Origin: Spirochaeta sp.
GTDB taxonomy: Bacteria; Spirochaetota; Spirochaetia; DSM-27196; Alkalispirochaetaceae
Direction of reading: 5' to 3'
DNA length: 40,507 nucleotides
Assembly: GCA_007130865.1 (NCBI GenBank)
Contig: SLRR01000062.1
Location: forward strand, 1-40,507
A program made the translations under genes and the position numbers. Numbering within the stretch: the first letter of the stretch is position 1; each line of letters starts with the position of its first letter. Under the pieces are notes generated by a model. That model made no database searches. It saw only the letters and a program-made list of their open reading frames with translations, and was not told the DNA's origin. This document shows, piece after piece, positions 25,265-33,253 of the stretch.

Positions 25265-25805
25265 CGCTCTCCCCGGCTGTCCCCCTGAAGCGTATACCGT
25301 CGGAAAACCTCAGATCCCAGAAGATCATCCGGTCATCCTCAAACAGCATCTCCGCCTCAACGGTATGCCCCAAGAGAACTCGCGGCAACCAGTAGCGGTC
25401 GTCCTCCCACATGCGGTCATAGGGGATCTCCTCCTGCCGCGTCCAGAACGGGGTTGCCTCATCGGTTTCGCGCATCTCTCCGGACCATCGGTCGGCGAGA
25501 AAAATGTGAACTTCCAGCTGGTATCCGTCGGCAAAGGCGAAGCGCAGAACTCCTTGATGACGTGGCGCGGTTGGCTCCAGTCCCGTTTCCTCCCGTGTTT
25601 CCCGGATCGCCGCTTCCTGCAGCGTCTCCCCCGGGTCCTGTTTGCCGCCGGGGCCGTTGATCTTGCCCGCACCGAGTCCGCGTTTCTTGTGGATCAGCAA
25701 CAGCTCCGTATCGTTCCGGAGGAAGCACAGCACCGCGCGGTCCTGCGGATTATAGGATTCCCAGTCGAAGAGTACGTGGTCGTTCATGCCCGCGTACGGT
25801 AACAT
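25224..25805 (-). CDS. MTH1-like Nudix hydrolase (oxidised purine nucleotide sanitiser)
   Basis: The Nudix box is intact: GGKQDPGETLQEAAIRETREE with the REETGL ending (consensus Gx5Ex7REUxEExGU). The residues before it, KKRGLGAGKINGPGGK, and the later MWEDDRYWLP strongly resemble mammalian MTH1 (KRGFGAGRWNGFGGK and MWPDDSYWFP). MTH1 hydrolyses 8-oxo-dGTP and 2-hydroxy-dATP, so the same role is likely. The product is 193 residues from ATG 25805, or 187 from ATG 25787; neither has a Shine-Dalgarno. A C-terminal tail of about 20 residues beyond the MTH1 core is encoded where it overlaps the adenosyltransferase gene by 41 bases. It is divergent from the gene at 25845, with a shared promoter zone. 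Confidence 0.88.
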   Translation of the reverse strand: MLPYAGMNDHVLFDWESYNPQDRAVLCFLRNDTELLLIHKKRGLGAGKINGPGGKQDPGETLQEAAIRETREETGLEPTAPRHQGVLRFAFADGYQLEVHIFLADRWSGEMRETDEATPFWTRQEEIPYDRMWEDDRYWLPRVLLGHTVEAEMLFEDDRMIFWDLRFSDGIRFRGTAGESANSPALHQPSARG

Positions 25806-25834
25806 TGCGAGGGTACTTTTGGAAATGGTATACT
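25805..25834 (+). promoter_or_regulatory. promoter candidate of the 97-residue protein gene
   Basis: TTGCGA (25805-25810), 18 bases, TATACT (25829-25834). The GTG start is only 10 bases after the -10 box, so the transcript would be leaderless or nearly so. The -10 overlaps that of the opposite promoter. Confidence 0.42.
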
Positions 25835-25856
25835 GTTATTTATCGTGAACGGTGAA
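25827..25856 (-). promoter_or_regulatory. promoter candidate of the Nudix gene
   Basis: On the minus strand TTCACC (25856-25851), 18 bases, TATACC (25832-25827). It overlaps the plus-strand -10 in the palindrome GTATAC (25828-25833); its -35 lies inside the opposite gene. Confidence 0.4.
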
Positions 25857-26138
25857 AACGGGCAGATTGAAGAATCACTGCTGGAGGATGAGCCGCGAGC
25901 GGAAGAGATCATCGCGGAGATTTACGGACGGATCTCTTCGCTGCGGGATCGTGGGAGAGAGCCTGAGGCTATCGTCCTGCCCATGGAGTATTACCGTCTG
26001 CTGCAACTGTACCGGGCAAGACTCGGGGACACACCCGAAGGGTTTCGTGATTACCTTGGAAAGTATGAACTTTTTGGTGTTCCGTTATATACTGATAACG
26101 GAACAGATATCGTGATCCGTGCCGGATCGCGCTCATGA
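25845..26138 (+). CDS. conserved-looking small protein of unknown function
   Basis: I do not recognise this 97-residue protein. It starts at GTG 25845 and is acidic at the N terminus (NGENGQIEESLLEDEP). A predicted helical body follows (AEEIIAEIYGRISSLRDRG), then a block that looks conserved: IVLPMEYYRLLQLYRARLG, YLGKYELFGVPLYTDNGTD. There is no signal peptide or membrane segment. Its stop shares ATGA with the following exported protein gene, so the two form a transcription unit. The start is supported by the position of the promoter candidate, which lies too close for a normal leader. Confidence 0.7.
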   Translation: MNGENGQIEESLLEDEPRAEEIIAEIYGRISSLRDRGREPEAIVLPMEYYRLLQLYRARLGDTPEGFRDYLGKYELFGVPLYTDNGTDIVIRAGSRS

Positions 26139-27901
26139 GAACACACACTGGGGGATCCGTGCGGAGTCTACAGGCGGTTATCGCATTACTACTCGCAGCC
26201 ACGTTACCGGCGACCTCGAACGCGCAGGATGTGGTGGATCGCATCCGGGGGGAGCGGCTGGCGGTACTTTCCTTCATAAACGACACGGGGGAACCCGAGT
26301 TTGATTCGGTTACGGCGTCGATCTCGGAGGCTCTGGACCGGATCCTGCGCTGGAGCCGGCAGTACGACGTGCGGGAACTGCCGCAGTTCGATCCTTTTGC
26401 ACCGGACGGACGGACCAGGATGGCGCGTCAGGCTCGGGAACAGAGGATCCCGGTGGTGGTGTTCGGCCGGGTCGTTCACGGGACGGGCGGTCGCATTGAA
26501 CTCGAATCGGCGGTCTACAGCACCGAGGAAGCGCGGATTATCGGCGGGACGCGACGCGAGGCGTTCGGTGCCTTTGATATCGTGGAAGCGGCGGACGAGC
26601 TGATCCTCACCACGGCATCGGCGCTTCTCGGATACAACGTCGAACTCGGGGCGATCGTTTTCACACCGTCCCGGAGCGACGTTTCCTATACCGTTACGAT
26701 AGACGGAGTGTCCCTCGGTGAGAACGTACGTGTGGTCCCGCAGGTGCTCACGGGACGACGTACCGTGGAGGTAATGATCCAGACCACCCGGGGTGAGGTG
26801 CCGGCGTACACGGCGGAACGGTTGATTCGACCCGGTGAAGCGCTGGAGATTCCGATCTCGCTGCCCGCCGTAACGAGGATGGAGCAGGAGGAGATCCTCG
26901 TGCGCCAGGGAATCGCTCGGCGTCTTCTAGGTGAGCCCCGGGATTACCCCTGGGCGATGGAGGCGCTTGCCGAGAGCGCGGGCATTCTGCAACGCACGGA
27001 ATCGACCGCGCTGGATCCGTTCCGGCAGGAGCAGAACCGTCTCGCCGCGGTTTGGGAGCTGGACCGGGAGTACGCACGCCTGGAACCGCACCGCTTCTCC
27101 CGCGGGAGCGATACATACCAGCCGGGAGACCCCCTGCCGGTACTCCCTGATACGGTGCGGATCCGGGAGAGTGTTCTGGTTCAGGACGAGCGCGTAGCCG
27201 TCCGGGTACACCGGAACGCCCACGCGCAGTACCAGCTCACCTGGTTGCGGTGGGCTGAGGCGCTGGGTGAGTACCGGTGGGACGAGGCAGAGCGGATACT
27301 CGCGGATCTTGCCACGTTGGAGCAGCATTACCGGCTCGACGATCAAACTCAGGCCCGGCAGATACGGAGCAGATTCGGTGAAGCGCGTGAGGAAGCGGCT
27401 ACGCTCGCTCTTCGGCGGCGACGTCCCTGGCCGTACCTGTCGCTTGGTGTCGGTCTCGGTGGGATCGGGTTCGGCTCGTATCTTTATGCTACGGACGAAC
27501 TCGATAACTACAGCGGCACCGACCGGGAGATCGTGGAGTGGACGCAATGGGGTTCGATCGGAGCGGGGGCTGTGATTTCTCTGGCGTCGATCGTCCGGAT
27601 CATAAGCAACAACCGCGCCGGCGAGGTGTACCTCCGGGAGTGGGCCCGGGAGGAACAGGGTCGGCTGATCGACACAGCGGAGCGAGTTTTTGAGCTCTCC
27701 CGGGACGGCTCCGAACGCGCCTGGGCCCTGCTGCTCGGCCCGGTAGGAGAGATGCTGACGCTGGAAAACCGTCCGGCGCAGTTTCCCGTGCTGCTGGAAG
27801 TGCGGGATGGTCTTCCGGTTCCGACCGGCCGCGCTCCGGTCGTAGCGGAAGAAGCGGACCGCCTGATGACACCGGGGCTGACGATCCTGACCGTTCAGTA
27901 G
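26135..27901 (+). CDS. exported TolB/FlgO-like N-terminal domain protein with C-terminal membrane segments
   Basis: Product of 588 residues from ATG 26135 (GTG 26159 also possible). A signal peptide covers residues about 9-31 (ALLLAATLPATSNAQ). The next 140 residues follow the pattern of the TolB-N/FlgO/CsgG-like fold: RLAVLSFINDTGEPEFDSV, then a catalogue-type strand IPVVVFGRVVHGTGGRIELE. A PEGA-like beta segment follows (VSYTVTIDGVSLGENVRV). The middle (about 250-430) is helical. Two hydrophobic segments lie near residues 432-455 and 473-490 (YLSLGVGLGGIGFGSYLYAT; IGAGAVISLASIVRII). It overlaps the small protein gene by ATGA and the convergent sfsA gene by 7 bases. A role in envelope or flagellar assembly is only a guess from the fold. 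Confidence 0.72.
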   Translation: MRTHTGGSVRSLQAVIALLLAATLPATSNAQDVVDRIRGERLAVLSFINDTGEPEFDSVTASISEALDRILRWSRQYDVRELPQFDPFAPDGRTRMARQAREQRIPVVVFGRVVHGTGGRIELESAVYSTEEARIIGGTRREAFGAFDIVEAADELILTTASALLGYNVELGAIVFTPSRSDVSYTVTIDGVSLGENVRVVPQVLTGRRTVEVMIQTTRGEVPAYTAERLIRPGEALEIPISLPAVTRMEQEEILVRQGIARRLLGEPRDYPWAMEALAESAGILQRTESTALDPFRQEQNRLAAVWELDREYARLEPHRFSRGSDTYQPGDPLPVLPDTVRIRESVLVQDERVAVRVHRNAHAQYQLTWLRWAEALGEYRWDEAERILADLATLEQHYRLDDQTQARQIRSRFGEAREEAATLALRRRRPWPYLSLGVGLGGIGFGSYLYATDELDNYSGTDREIVEWTQWGSIGAGAVISLASIVRIISNNRAGEVYLREWAREEQGRLIDTAERVFELSRDGSERAWALLLGPVGEMLTLENRPAQFPVLLEVRDGLPVPTGRAPVVAEEADRLMTPGLTILTVQ

Positions 27902-29112
27902 AGCAGAGCCTCTTCCAGGTCCCTGCGCCGTTCCCGAAGTATCAGCTCGATGAACGGGAGCGACCGCCGGGGATCGTGATCAAAGAAAAAGAGGTGTGAT
28001 TCCGCGTCGCTGTCCGAGGAGCCGAACCCCGGAATGCTGTGGCCGGCGATCCGGGCCAGGTCACGGGCGATCGGCTCCTCCCGGCCCGGTGTGGCGCTGC
28101 GGATCGGAAACGCCTCCTCCCACCGGCAGACTTCCCGCAGGTAATCGATATGCCAGTGCTTGCGCTTTCTTCTCTTCCGCCGATGGCGCCGGATGCGCGC
28201 GTCCAGTCCGCGCAGCGCCGACCCGACGTATACGTACCATCCGGGGGTAAACTCAACGTTCCCCAGGGCTCCCACGGGGACAACCCGGTTGGCGGGATTC
28301 TCCGGTTCGTTCCGGTCGTCCTTCCCCGCGAAATGAAGAATGACGATATAATAACCGCCGTCGCGCATGTGCGGTCGAACCGTCTCCCAGGGAATCGGGA
28401 TCTTCGGTCGGACTTCTCCGACGGAGCCGTCGTATTTCAAGCGAACTCCCACGGGAACGAGGGGCATCGTATTTGCGGCCTTTTCCAGGGAGTTCGAGAA
28501 CGCCGGATCGGTATGGTAGTCAGGAACGAAGAACTCACACCGGTCGCTGTGCACGACAAAGAGAATTGCCCCGGAGCCGTTTCGGGAGAGCTCCTCCACG
28601 TGACGTCGCCCACGGTCGGTGACCGCGTCGGGAAACATCGCAAAGGGTCCATTGAAGAGCGTGCAGGATTTCACCTCCAGGTAGCGGCGGTGTCCGTCGC
28701 GCTCCGATTCGAGGAGAAAGTCCGTGCGACTTCGCGTCCCCGGGAGGCGTACCTCCGCGCGGACCACGCGGTAATCGGCGAGTTCGGGAATCCTGGTATC
28801 TTCCAGAAGATCCCGGGCGACCCGGTTGGTACCACCCGTGTCCAGGTAGACCGATTCCCCCGGTGAGAAGGGAAGATCCGCGGATACGACGCGCCAGGGG
28901 TGTCGACCTCCCTCCGGTCCGGGCTTCAAACCGAGCCGAACGTCCGGGAGCAAGATCTCTGCGAGTCGGCCCGGATTCGGCAAGCTTGCGGTTGTGATCT
29001 CGCCGGTGTCGTCCAGGGCCAGTTCCACGACGAACCGGTTCAACCGCTGTCGGAACCGCCCTGATACGCGCGGCGAGTTACCGGAACTACTTGACCCGTC
29101 GGCGCGACTCAT
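27895..29112 (-). CDS. sfsA: SfsA-DUF123 fusion: DNA/RNA nuclease SfsA joined to a GIY-YIG-like domain
   Basis: The protein (405 residues from ATG 29112) joins two domains. Residues about 15-245 are SfsA, reported in E. coli as a nucleic acid nuclease. It shows SLPNPGRLAEILLP, SRTDFLLE and the PD-(D/E)xK-type YLEVKSCTL, then FPDAVTDRGRRHVEEL. Residues about 265-385 are DUF123, a divergent GIY-YIG relative: GYYIVILHFAG, GWYVYVGSALRGLDARIRRH and KHWHIDYL. A short SSDSDAESHLFFF segment closes the domain. The longer frame to 29178 would run into tRNA-Gly, so ATG 29112 is used. The last 7 bases overlap the convergent gene. Joint function of the two nuclease-like folds is unknown. Confidence 0.9.
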   Translation of the reverse strand: MSRADGSSSSGNSPRVSGRFRQRLNRFVVELALDDTGEITTASLPNPGRLAEILLPDVRLGLKPGPEGGRHPWRVVSADLPFSPGESVYLDTGGTNRVARDLLEDTRIPELADYRVVRAEVRLPGTRSRTDFLLESERDGHRRYLEVKSCTLFNGPFAMFPDAVTDRGRRHVEELSRNGSGAILFVVHSDRCEFFVPDYHTDPAFSNSLEKAANTMPLVPVGVRLKYDGSVGEVRPKIPIPWETVRPHMRDGGYYIVILHFAGKDDRNEPENPANRVVPVGALGNVEFTPGWYVYVGSALRGLDARIRRHRRKRRKRKHWHIDYLREVCRWEEAFPIRSATPGREEPIARDLARIAGHSIPGFGSSDSDAESHLFFFDHDPRRSLPFIELILRERRRDLEEALLY

Positions 29113-29120
29113 GGTAATTT
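29091..29120 (+). promoter_or_regulatory. promoter candidate of tRNA-Gly
   Basis: TTGACC (29091-29096), 18 bases, TAATTT (29115-29120), 19 bases before the tRNA. It lies within the first codons of the opposite sfsA gene. The -10 match is weak. Confidence 0.38.
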
Positions 29121-29139
29121 CCGCACCGCAGAAACGCTG

Positions 29140-29212
29140 GCGACCGTCGTATAATGGCTTATTACCCCAGCCTTCCAAGCTGGAGATGTGGGTTCGATTC
29201 CCATCGGTCGCT
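29140..29212 (+). tRNA. tRNA-Gly (anticodon TCC)
   Basis: Acceptor GCGACCG/CGGTCGC (29140-29146 with 29205-29211), anticodon stem CCAGC/GCTGG around loop CTTCCAA giving TCC (codon GGA), and T loop TTCGATT. The discriminator is T29212 and CCA is not encoded. Confidence 0.95.
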
Positions 29213-29214
29213 CT

Positions 29215-29227
29215 CTTCTTTTTTTAT
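29215..29227 (+). terminator. T-run after tRNA-Gly
   Basis: Directly after the tRNA the sequence is pyrimidine-rich with seven consecutive T (29219-29225). The tRNA acceptor and T arms could supply the preceding stem. No separate hairpin is present. Confidence 0.4.
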
Positions 29228-29245
29228 CCTTTCAATCCTTGTAAT

Positions 29246-31459
29246 TCACGAAAGAATTCGGTTCAACGTCTCGCTGGGACGCATCGCCGCGGATGTCTTC
29301 TCATCGTCGGGGTGGAAGTACCCACCGGTCTCCACGGGAGATCCCTCGGCGTCACGCAATTCCCGGAGTATTGTATCCTCGTTTTTCTCCAGGGCTTCCG
29401 CAAGGTTCGCGAAGCGTTCTTTCAGCTCCGGAGCGTCCGCCCGGGAGGCCATGGCGCGGCTCCAGTAGAGCGCGAGATAGTAGTGGCTGCCCCGGTTGTC
29501 CAGTTCCTTCACTTTGCGGGAGGGAGATTTGCCGTTCTTCAGGAGTTCCGCCGTGGCTTCGTCCAGCGCTTCCGCCAGGAGCTGCGCTCCAGCGTTCCCG
29601 TGTGTCCGGGCAAGGTGCTCCAGGGATACTGCCAGCGCGAGGAACTCTCCCAGCGAGTCCCACCGCAGATGGCCTTCCTGATTGAACTGCTGTACGTGTT
29701 TGGGCGCGGACCCGGCCGCGCCGGTCTCGAACAAACCGCCCCCGTTGAGCAGCCGCACGATGGAGAGCATCTTGGCGCTGGTTCCCAGTTCCAGAATGGG
29801 GAAGAGGTCGGTCAGGTAGTCCCGGAGTACGTTGCCGGTGACGGAGATCGTGTCGAGTCCCTCCCGCATCCGATTCACCGTGAACTGCGTCGCCTCCTCG
29901 GGGGACATGATCCTGATATCCAGTCCGTCCGTGTCGTGCTCGCGCAGGTAGCGTTCCACTTTAGCGATCAATTCCGCGTCGTGGGCGCGTTCTCGGTTGA
30001 GCCAGAAGATCGCCGGTGTCTCCGTGATGCGAGCACGGTCCACCGCGAGTTTTACCCAGTCCCGTACAGCCACGTCCTTCACCTGGCACATGCGGAAGAT
30101 GTCGCCCCTGTCCACGGATTGCTCCAGGAGCACGTTCCCTTCACGGTCAAGTACCTCTACGCGACCCGGATCGGAGATCTCGAACGTCTTGTCGTGCGAG
30201 CCGTACTCCTCCGCTTTCCTGGCCATCAGTCCCAGGTTAGAGACGCTCCCCATCGTTCGCGGGTCGTAGGCACCGTTTTTTTTGCAGTCGTCGATCACGG
30301 TCTGGTAAACCGCGGCGTAGGATCGGTCGGGAACGACAAACTTGGTGTCCTCCAGCGTCCCGCCGGGGCTCCAGGTTTTTCCGGAGGTCCGGATCGCCGC
30401 GGGTATCGTGGCGTCGATGATGAAATCGCTCGGCACGTGGAAGTTCGTGATTCCCCGATCGGAATCGACCATGGAGACTTCCGGTCCACGATCGAGGCAC
30501 TCCTGGATCTCGGACTCGATCTCCTTCCGTTGCGATTCCGGAAGTTCCTGTATGCGATAAAAGAGGTCTGCCAACCCGTTGTTGGGGCTGATCTGCAGAC
30601 GGGCGAACGTTTCCGCGTGTTTCTCAAAAACTTTACGGAAGTAGATATCCACCACGTGTCCGAAGATGATCGGATCCGAGACTTTCATCATCGTCGCTTT
30701 GAGGTGTACCGAGAAGAGCACGCCCTGATCGCGGGCGTCCCTGATCTGCTCCGCGATGAACTGCCGCAGGCTTTCCCGGCGCATCACCGCTGCGTCGATC
30801 ACTTCACCGTCATCCAGGGCGATTCCCTCCCGGAGAGTTTCCGCGTTACCCCTTGCCGGTAAGAACCGGATCGATGCGTTGGTGGCGTTGTCGACGGTGA
30901 CCGATTTCTCGCTACCGAAGTAGTCCCCCTCGGGCATGCTCGCCACGTGCGATCGCGAGTCGGAACTCCACTCGCCCATCGAGTGGGGGTTGGCTCGGGC
31001 GTATTCTTTTACCGCCCGGGCGGCGCGTCGATCGGAGTTCCCTTCCCGCAGAACGGGGTTCACGGCGCTGCCCTTTACACGGTCGTACCGCTCGCGGGCG
31101 TCCCGCTCCTCATCGTCGGCAGGTGATTCCGGGTAGTCCGGTACGTTGTATCCCTGTTCCTGCAGCTCCCGGATCGCCACCTTTAATTGCGGGACGGAGG
31201 CGCTGATATTGGGAAGCTTGATAATGTTGGCTTCCGGACGCTGAACCAGCTCACCCAGCTCCGCAAGATCGTCGGGTACACGCTGCTCCGGGCCGAGTCG
31301 GTCGGGAAACGACGCCAGGATACGTCCCGCCAGGGAGATATCGCGACGCTCAACCTGTACGCCTACCGCATCGGTAAAGGTGCGGATGATCGGAAGAAGC
31401 GAGTAAGTAGCCAGAGCGGGAGCTTCATCGGTCTTGGTATAAATGATTGCCTGTTTCAT
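29246..31459 (-). CDS. icd: NADP-dependent isocitrate dehydrogenase, monomeric type
   Basis: The enzyme oxidises isocitrate to 2-oxoglutarate with NADP+ in the TCA cycle. It is the monomeric class (IDH-II), unrelated in size to the common dimeric enzyme. The length of 737 residues is standard for this class. Landmarks are the N terminus [70 protein letters not shown] and [23 protein letters not shown]. The substrate- and NADP-binding stretches are all present. It lies 69 bases downstream of a sensor kinase gene. The short gap holds a palindrome (31469-31484), but no clear Shine-Dalgarno precedes ATG 31459. Confidence 0.96.
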   Translation of the reverse strand: MKQAIIYTKTDEAPALATYSLLPIIRTFTDAVGVQVERRDISLAGRILASFPDRLGPEQRVPDDLAELGELVQRPEANIIKLPNISASVPQLKVAIRELQEQGYNVPDYPESPADDEERDARERYDRVKGSAVNPVLREGNSDRRAARAVKEYARANPHSMGEWSSDSRSHVASMPEGDYFGSEKSVTVDNATNASIRFLPARGNAETLREGIALDDGEVIDAAVMRRESLRQFIAEQIRDARDQGVLFSVHLKATMMKVSDPIIFGHVVDIYFRKVFEKHAETFARLQISPNNGLADLFYRIQELPESQRKEIESEIQECLDRGPEVSMVDSDRGITNFHVPSDFIIDATIPAAIRTSGKTWSPGGTLEDTKFVVPDRSYAAVYQTVIDDCKKNGAYDPRTMGSVSNLGLMARKAEEYGSHDKTFEISDPGRVEVLDREGNVLLEQSVDRGDIFRMCQVKDVAVRDWVKLAVDRARITETPAIFWLNRERAHDAELIAKVERYLREHDTDGLDIRIMSPEEATQFTVNRMREGLDTISVTGNVLRDYLTDLFPILELGTSAKMLSIVRLLNGGGLFETGAAGSAPKHVQQFNQEGHLRWDSLGEFLALAVSLEHLARTHGNAGAQLLAEALDEATAELLKNGKSPSRKVKELDNRGSHYYLALYWSRAMASRADAPELKERFANLAEALEKNEDTILRELRDAEGSPVETGGYFHPDDEKTSAAMRPSETLNRILS

Positions 31460-31468
31460 GGTGGGAAA

Positions 31469-31484
31469 AGATAACAGATTATCT
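31469..31484. promoter_or_regulatory. perfect inverted repeat upstream of icd
   Basis: AGATAA (31469-31474) and TTATCT (31479-31484) flank CAGA. The centre is 17 bases before the icd start codon and includes a GATAAT -10-like hexamer on the minus strand (31483-31478). It could be an operator overlapping the promoter. The protein that binds it is unknown. Confidence 0.4.
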
Positions 31485-31528
31485 AGGGTTATGGGTATCC
31501 ACTGCGGAGTTCCGGGTTTAACTCCCGA

Positions 31529-33160
31529 TCAGCGTCGGGGAAACCGGATTCTCACGGACGTACCGTTGGTGCCGTCCAGATCCAGCGTGCCCTTCAGTTG
31601 CCCTGCAAAGGTCCGGACAAACTCCATGCCCAGGCGGACGCTCCCCTGGTCTCCGACAGGACCGGTGGCTCGGTCCAGGCCGATACCATCATCCCGGACG
31701 GCAAGTTCGATCTCGGAATCGGCCTCGTGCAGAGAGACGGTGATGCACCCCTCCGGGTGGCCCGGAGGGAACGCGTGCCGGCAGGCGTTTGTCACGAGTT
31801 CCGCCGTAATCAGCCCGCAGGGCAGGGCCGTGTCAACCGATGCGGTCACCGAATCCATCGAGAACTCGAGGTGGAGAGTCCGATCCGTTGGCGTAAAGGA
31901 AGAAAAGACCTGTGAGGCAATCTCGGTCAGGTAGGTATACAGCGAGACGCGGGCCAGGTCCTCCGTGGCAAGAAGGTGCTCGTGGACCGTCGCCATGGAT
32001 CGGATCCTCTGCTCGATATCTTCCAGCGTCGCCCTGGTCACGGTTCCGCCGCGCTCGCTCTGATTGGCGTGCAGTTTGAGCTGGATCATGCTGAGAATCA
32101 CCTGCAGGTTGTTCTTGACGCGGTGGTGGATCTCGCTGAGGAGGACCGTTTTCTCACGCAGCGCTTCCTCCAGGCGCCGTTCCGAGTGCTTGAGCCGCGT
32201 TATGTCTTGGATCAGCCCGTAATGACGAACACCCGTCTCGTCCACGGATGACTCCGCCGAGAGCCATCGTTCCGTACCGTCCCGACGGTATATCCGGTAC
32301 TCTACGGGCGGCGTGATCGAACCGGCGGTGAGCTCCCGGTACAACCGCCTGATCCATTCCCGGTCGTCCGCGTGCAGGAACTGCAGATACCCTTCAAACG
32401 AGGGCGGCTCTTCCCAGGGCTCCAGACCGAATATCTCGTAGTGTCCCGGGGACCATACCACCTCGTCGGTGACCGCGTTGCGCTCCCAGTAACCCACCCG
32501 GGCGACTTTTTCCGCTCTCTCCAGGCGGTGTTCCATCTTCCGGCTTTCCGCCAGTGATCGGGTATGATCGGCGTAGACAAAAAACAGTACCAGCATGATG
32601 TTTATGATCGCCGTGCCGATAGTTCCGGCGGCCGGTGTGAGGAGTCCCGTAACCATGAGCAGTATCTGCCCAATTCCCAGGACGACAACCGCGGTCAAAG
32701 CGTGTACCGCGCGCGGCGCCACGGGTACGGCCAGACGTTTGCGCCGAAGGAGAATCCAGATCAGCACCGTCAGCAACCCCGCCTGCGCGATCAGCGTCAC
32801 GAGCGGCGGGATCGCCCAGGGGGAGAGGACGGCAGCGAGCACTCCCGGCAAGAAGGTGATCAAGAAGACCGCTATGGTCGGCCGGTGATACCGCGTATGT
32901 ATGAACGTGAGGGTGGCGAGTACCAGAAGCGCCGTCGCTCCGATTCCCAACACGGCGGCGGCGTTCCCGGCGGCGTTCCCGGCGGCTAAGCGATCGTACG
33001 GTATGAGCAGACGGCTTATAGCGGAGAGCAGAAAGAGAAACCACGCGCCCGACAGCACAAGGTTTACTCGTCGCCGTTCCTGGACGTACAAGTCAAGAAA
33101 GACACCTGTGGCGACGAGACGTACCGCTATAAGAACTTCAGCCAGCTCCGGCCCAACCAT
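31529..33160 (-). CDS. seven-transmembrane sensor histidine kinase (PAS, HisKA_2)
   Basis: This 543-residue kinase has about seven hydrophobic segments in residues 5-200, then a short coiled segment (SLAESRKMEHRLERAEK). A PAS/PAC domain (about 215-325; WSPGHYEIFGLEPWEE, then VEYRIYRRDGTERWLS) follows. The HisKA_2 phospho-acceptor motif is LLSEIHHRVKNNLQVILS (residue about 345). The C-terminal HATPase has ELVTNACRHAFPPG, DDGIGLD and LGMEFVRTFAGQLKG. This subfamily often pairs with receivers that have RNA-binding or REC-only outputs, but no partner receiver gene is adjacent. An AAGGG lies 12 bases before ATG 33160. The signal may be membrane-borne or redox through the PAS domain (inference). 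It lies just upstream of icd. Confidence 0.9.
   Translation of the reverse strand: MVGPELAEVLIAVRLVATGVFLDLYVQERRRVNLVLSGAWFLFLLSAISRLLIPYDRLAAGNAAGNAAAVLGIGATALLVLATLTFIHTRYHRPTIAVFLITFLPGVLAAVLSPWAIPPLVTLIAQAGLLTVLIWILLRRKRLAVPVAPRAVHALTAVVVLGIGQILLMVTGLLTPAAGTIGTAIINIMLVLFFVYADHTRSLAESRKMEHRLERAEKVARVGYWERNAVTDEVVWSPGHYEIFGLEPWEEPPSFEGYLQFLHADDREWIRRLYRELTAGSITPPVEYRIYRRDGTERWLSAESSVDETGVRHYGLIQDITRLKHSERRLEEALREKTVLLSEIHHRVKNNLQVILSMIQLKLHANQSERGGTVTRATLEDIEQRIRSMATVHEHLLATEDLARVSLYTYLTEIASQVFSSFTPTDRTLHLEFSMDSVTASVDTALPCGLITAELVTNACRHAFPPGHPEGCITVSLHEADSEIELAVRDDGIGLDRATGPVGDQGSVRLGMEFVRTFAGQLKGTLDLDGTNGTSVRIRFPRR
32957..32986 (-). repeat. 12-bp tandem repeat in the kinase membrane region
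   Basis: Two and a half copies of the 12-bp unit GGCGGCGTTCCC (plus strand) at 32957-32986 encode AAGNAAGN in a loop between the second and third membrane segments of the kinase. Confidence 0.7.
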
Positions 33161-33195
33161 GTGCTGAATTACCCTTGCACCTTTGTTACCGTTAT

Positions 33196-33209
33196 CCGAC
33201 TATTGTCGG
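33196..33209. terminator. short hairpin between the SDR and kinase genes
   Basis: CCGAC and GTCGG flank TATT in the 93-base gap between the SDR stop (33254) and the kinase start (33160). No T-run follows on the minus strand, so it is only a weak terminator or a structured leader element. Confidence 0.3.
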
Positions 33210-33253
33210 CGCCGCGCGGGATAGACTGGACACCGGACAAGGTATCGGGCGGG

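Noticed and set aside
28994-30862. 622-codon plus-strand open frame opposite sfsA and icd
   Set aside because: It lies antisense to two well-recognised genes and encodes no recognisable motif; long antisense frames are common in G+C-rich coding DNA.
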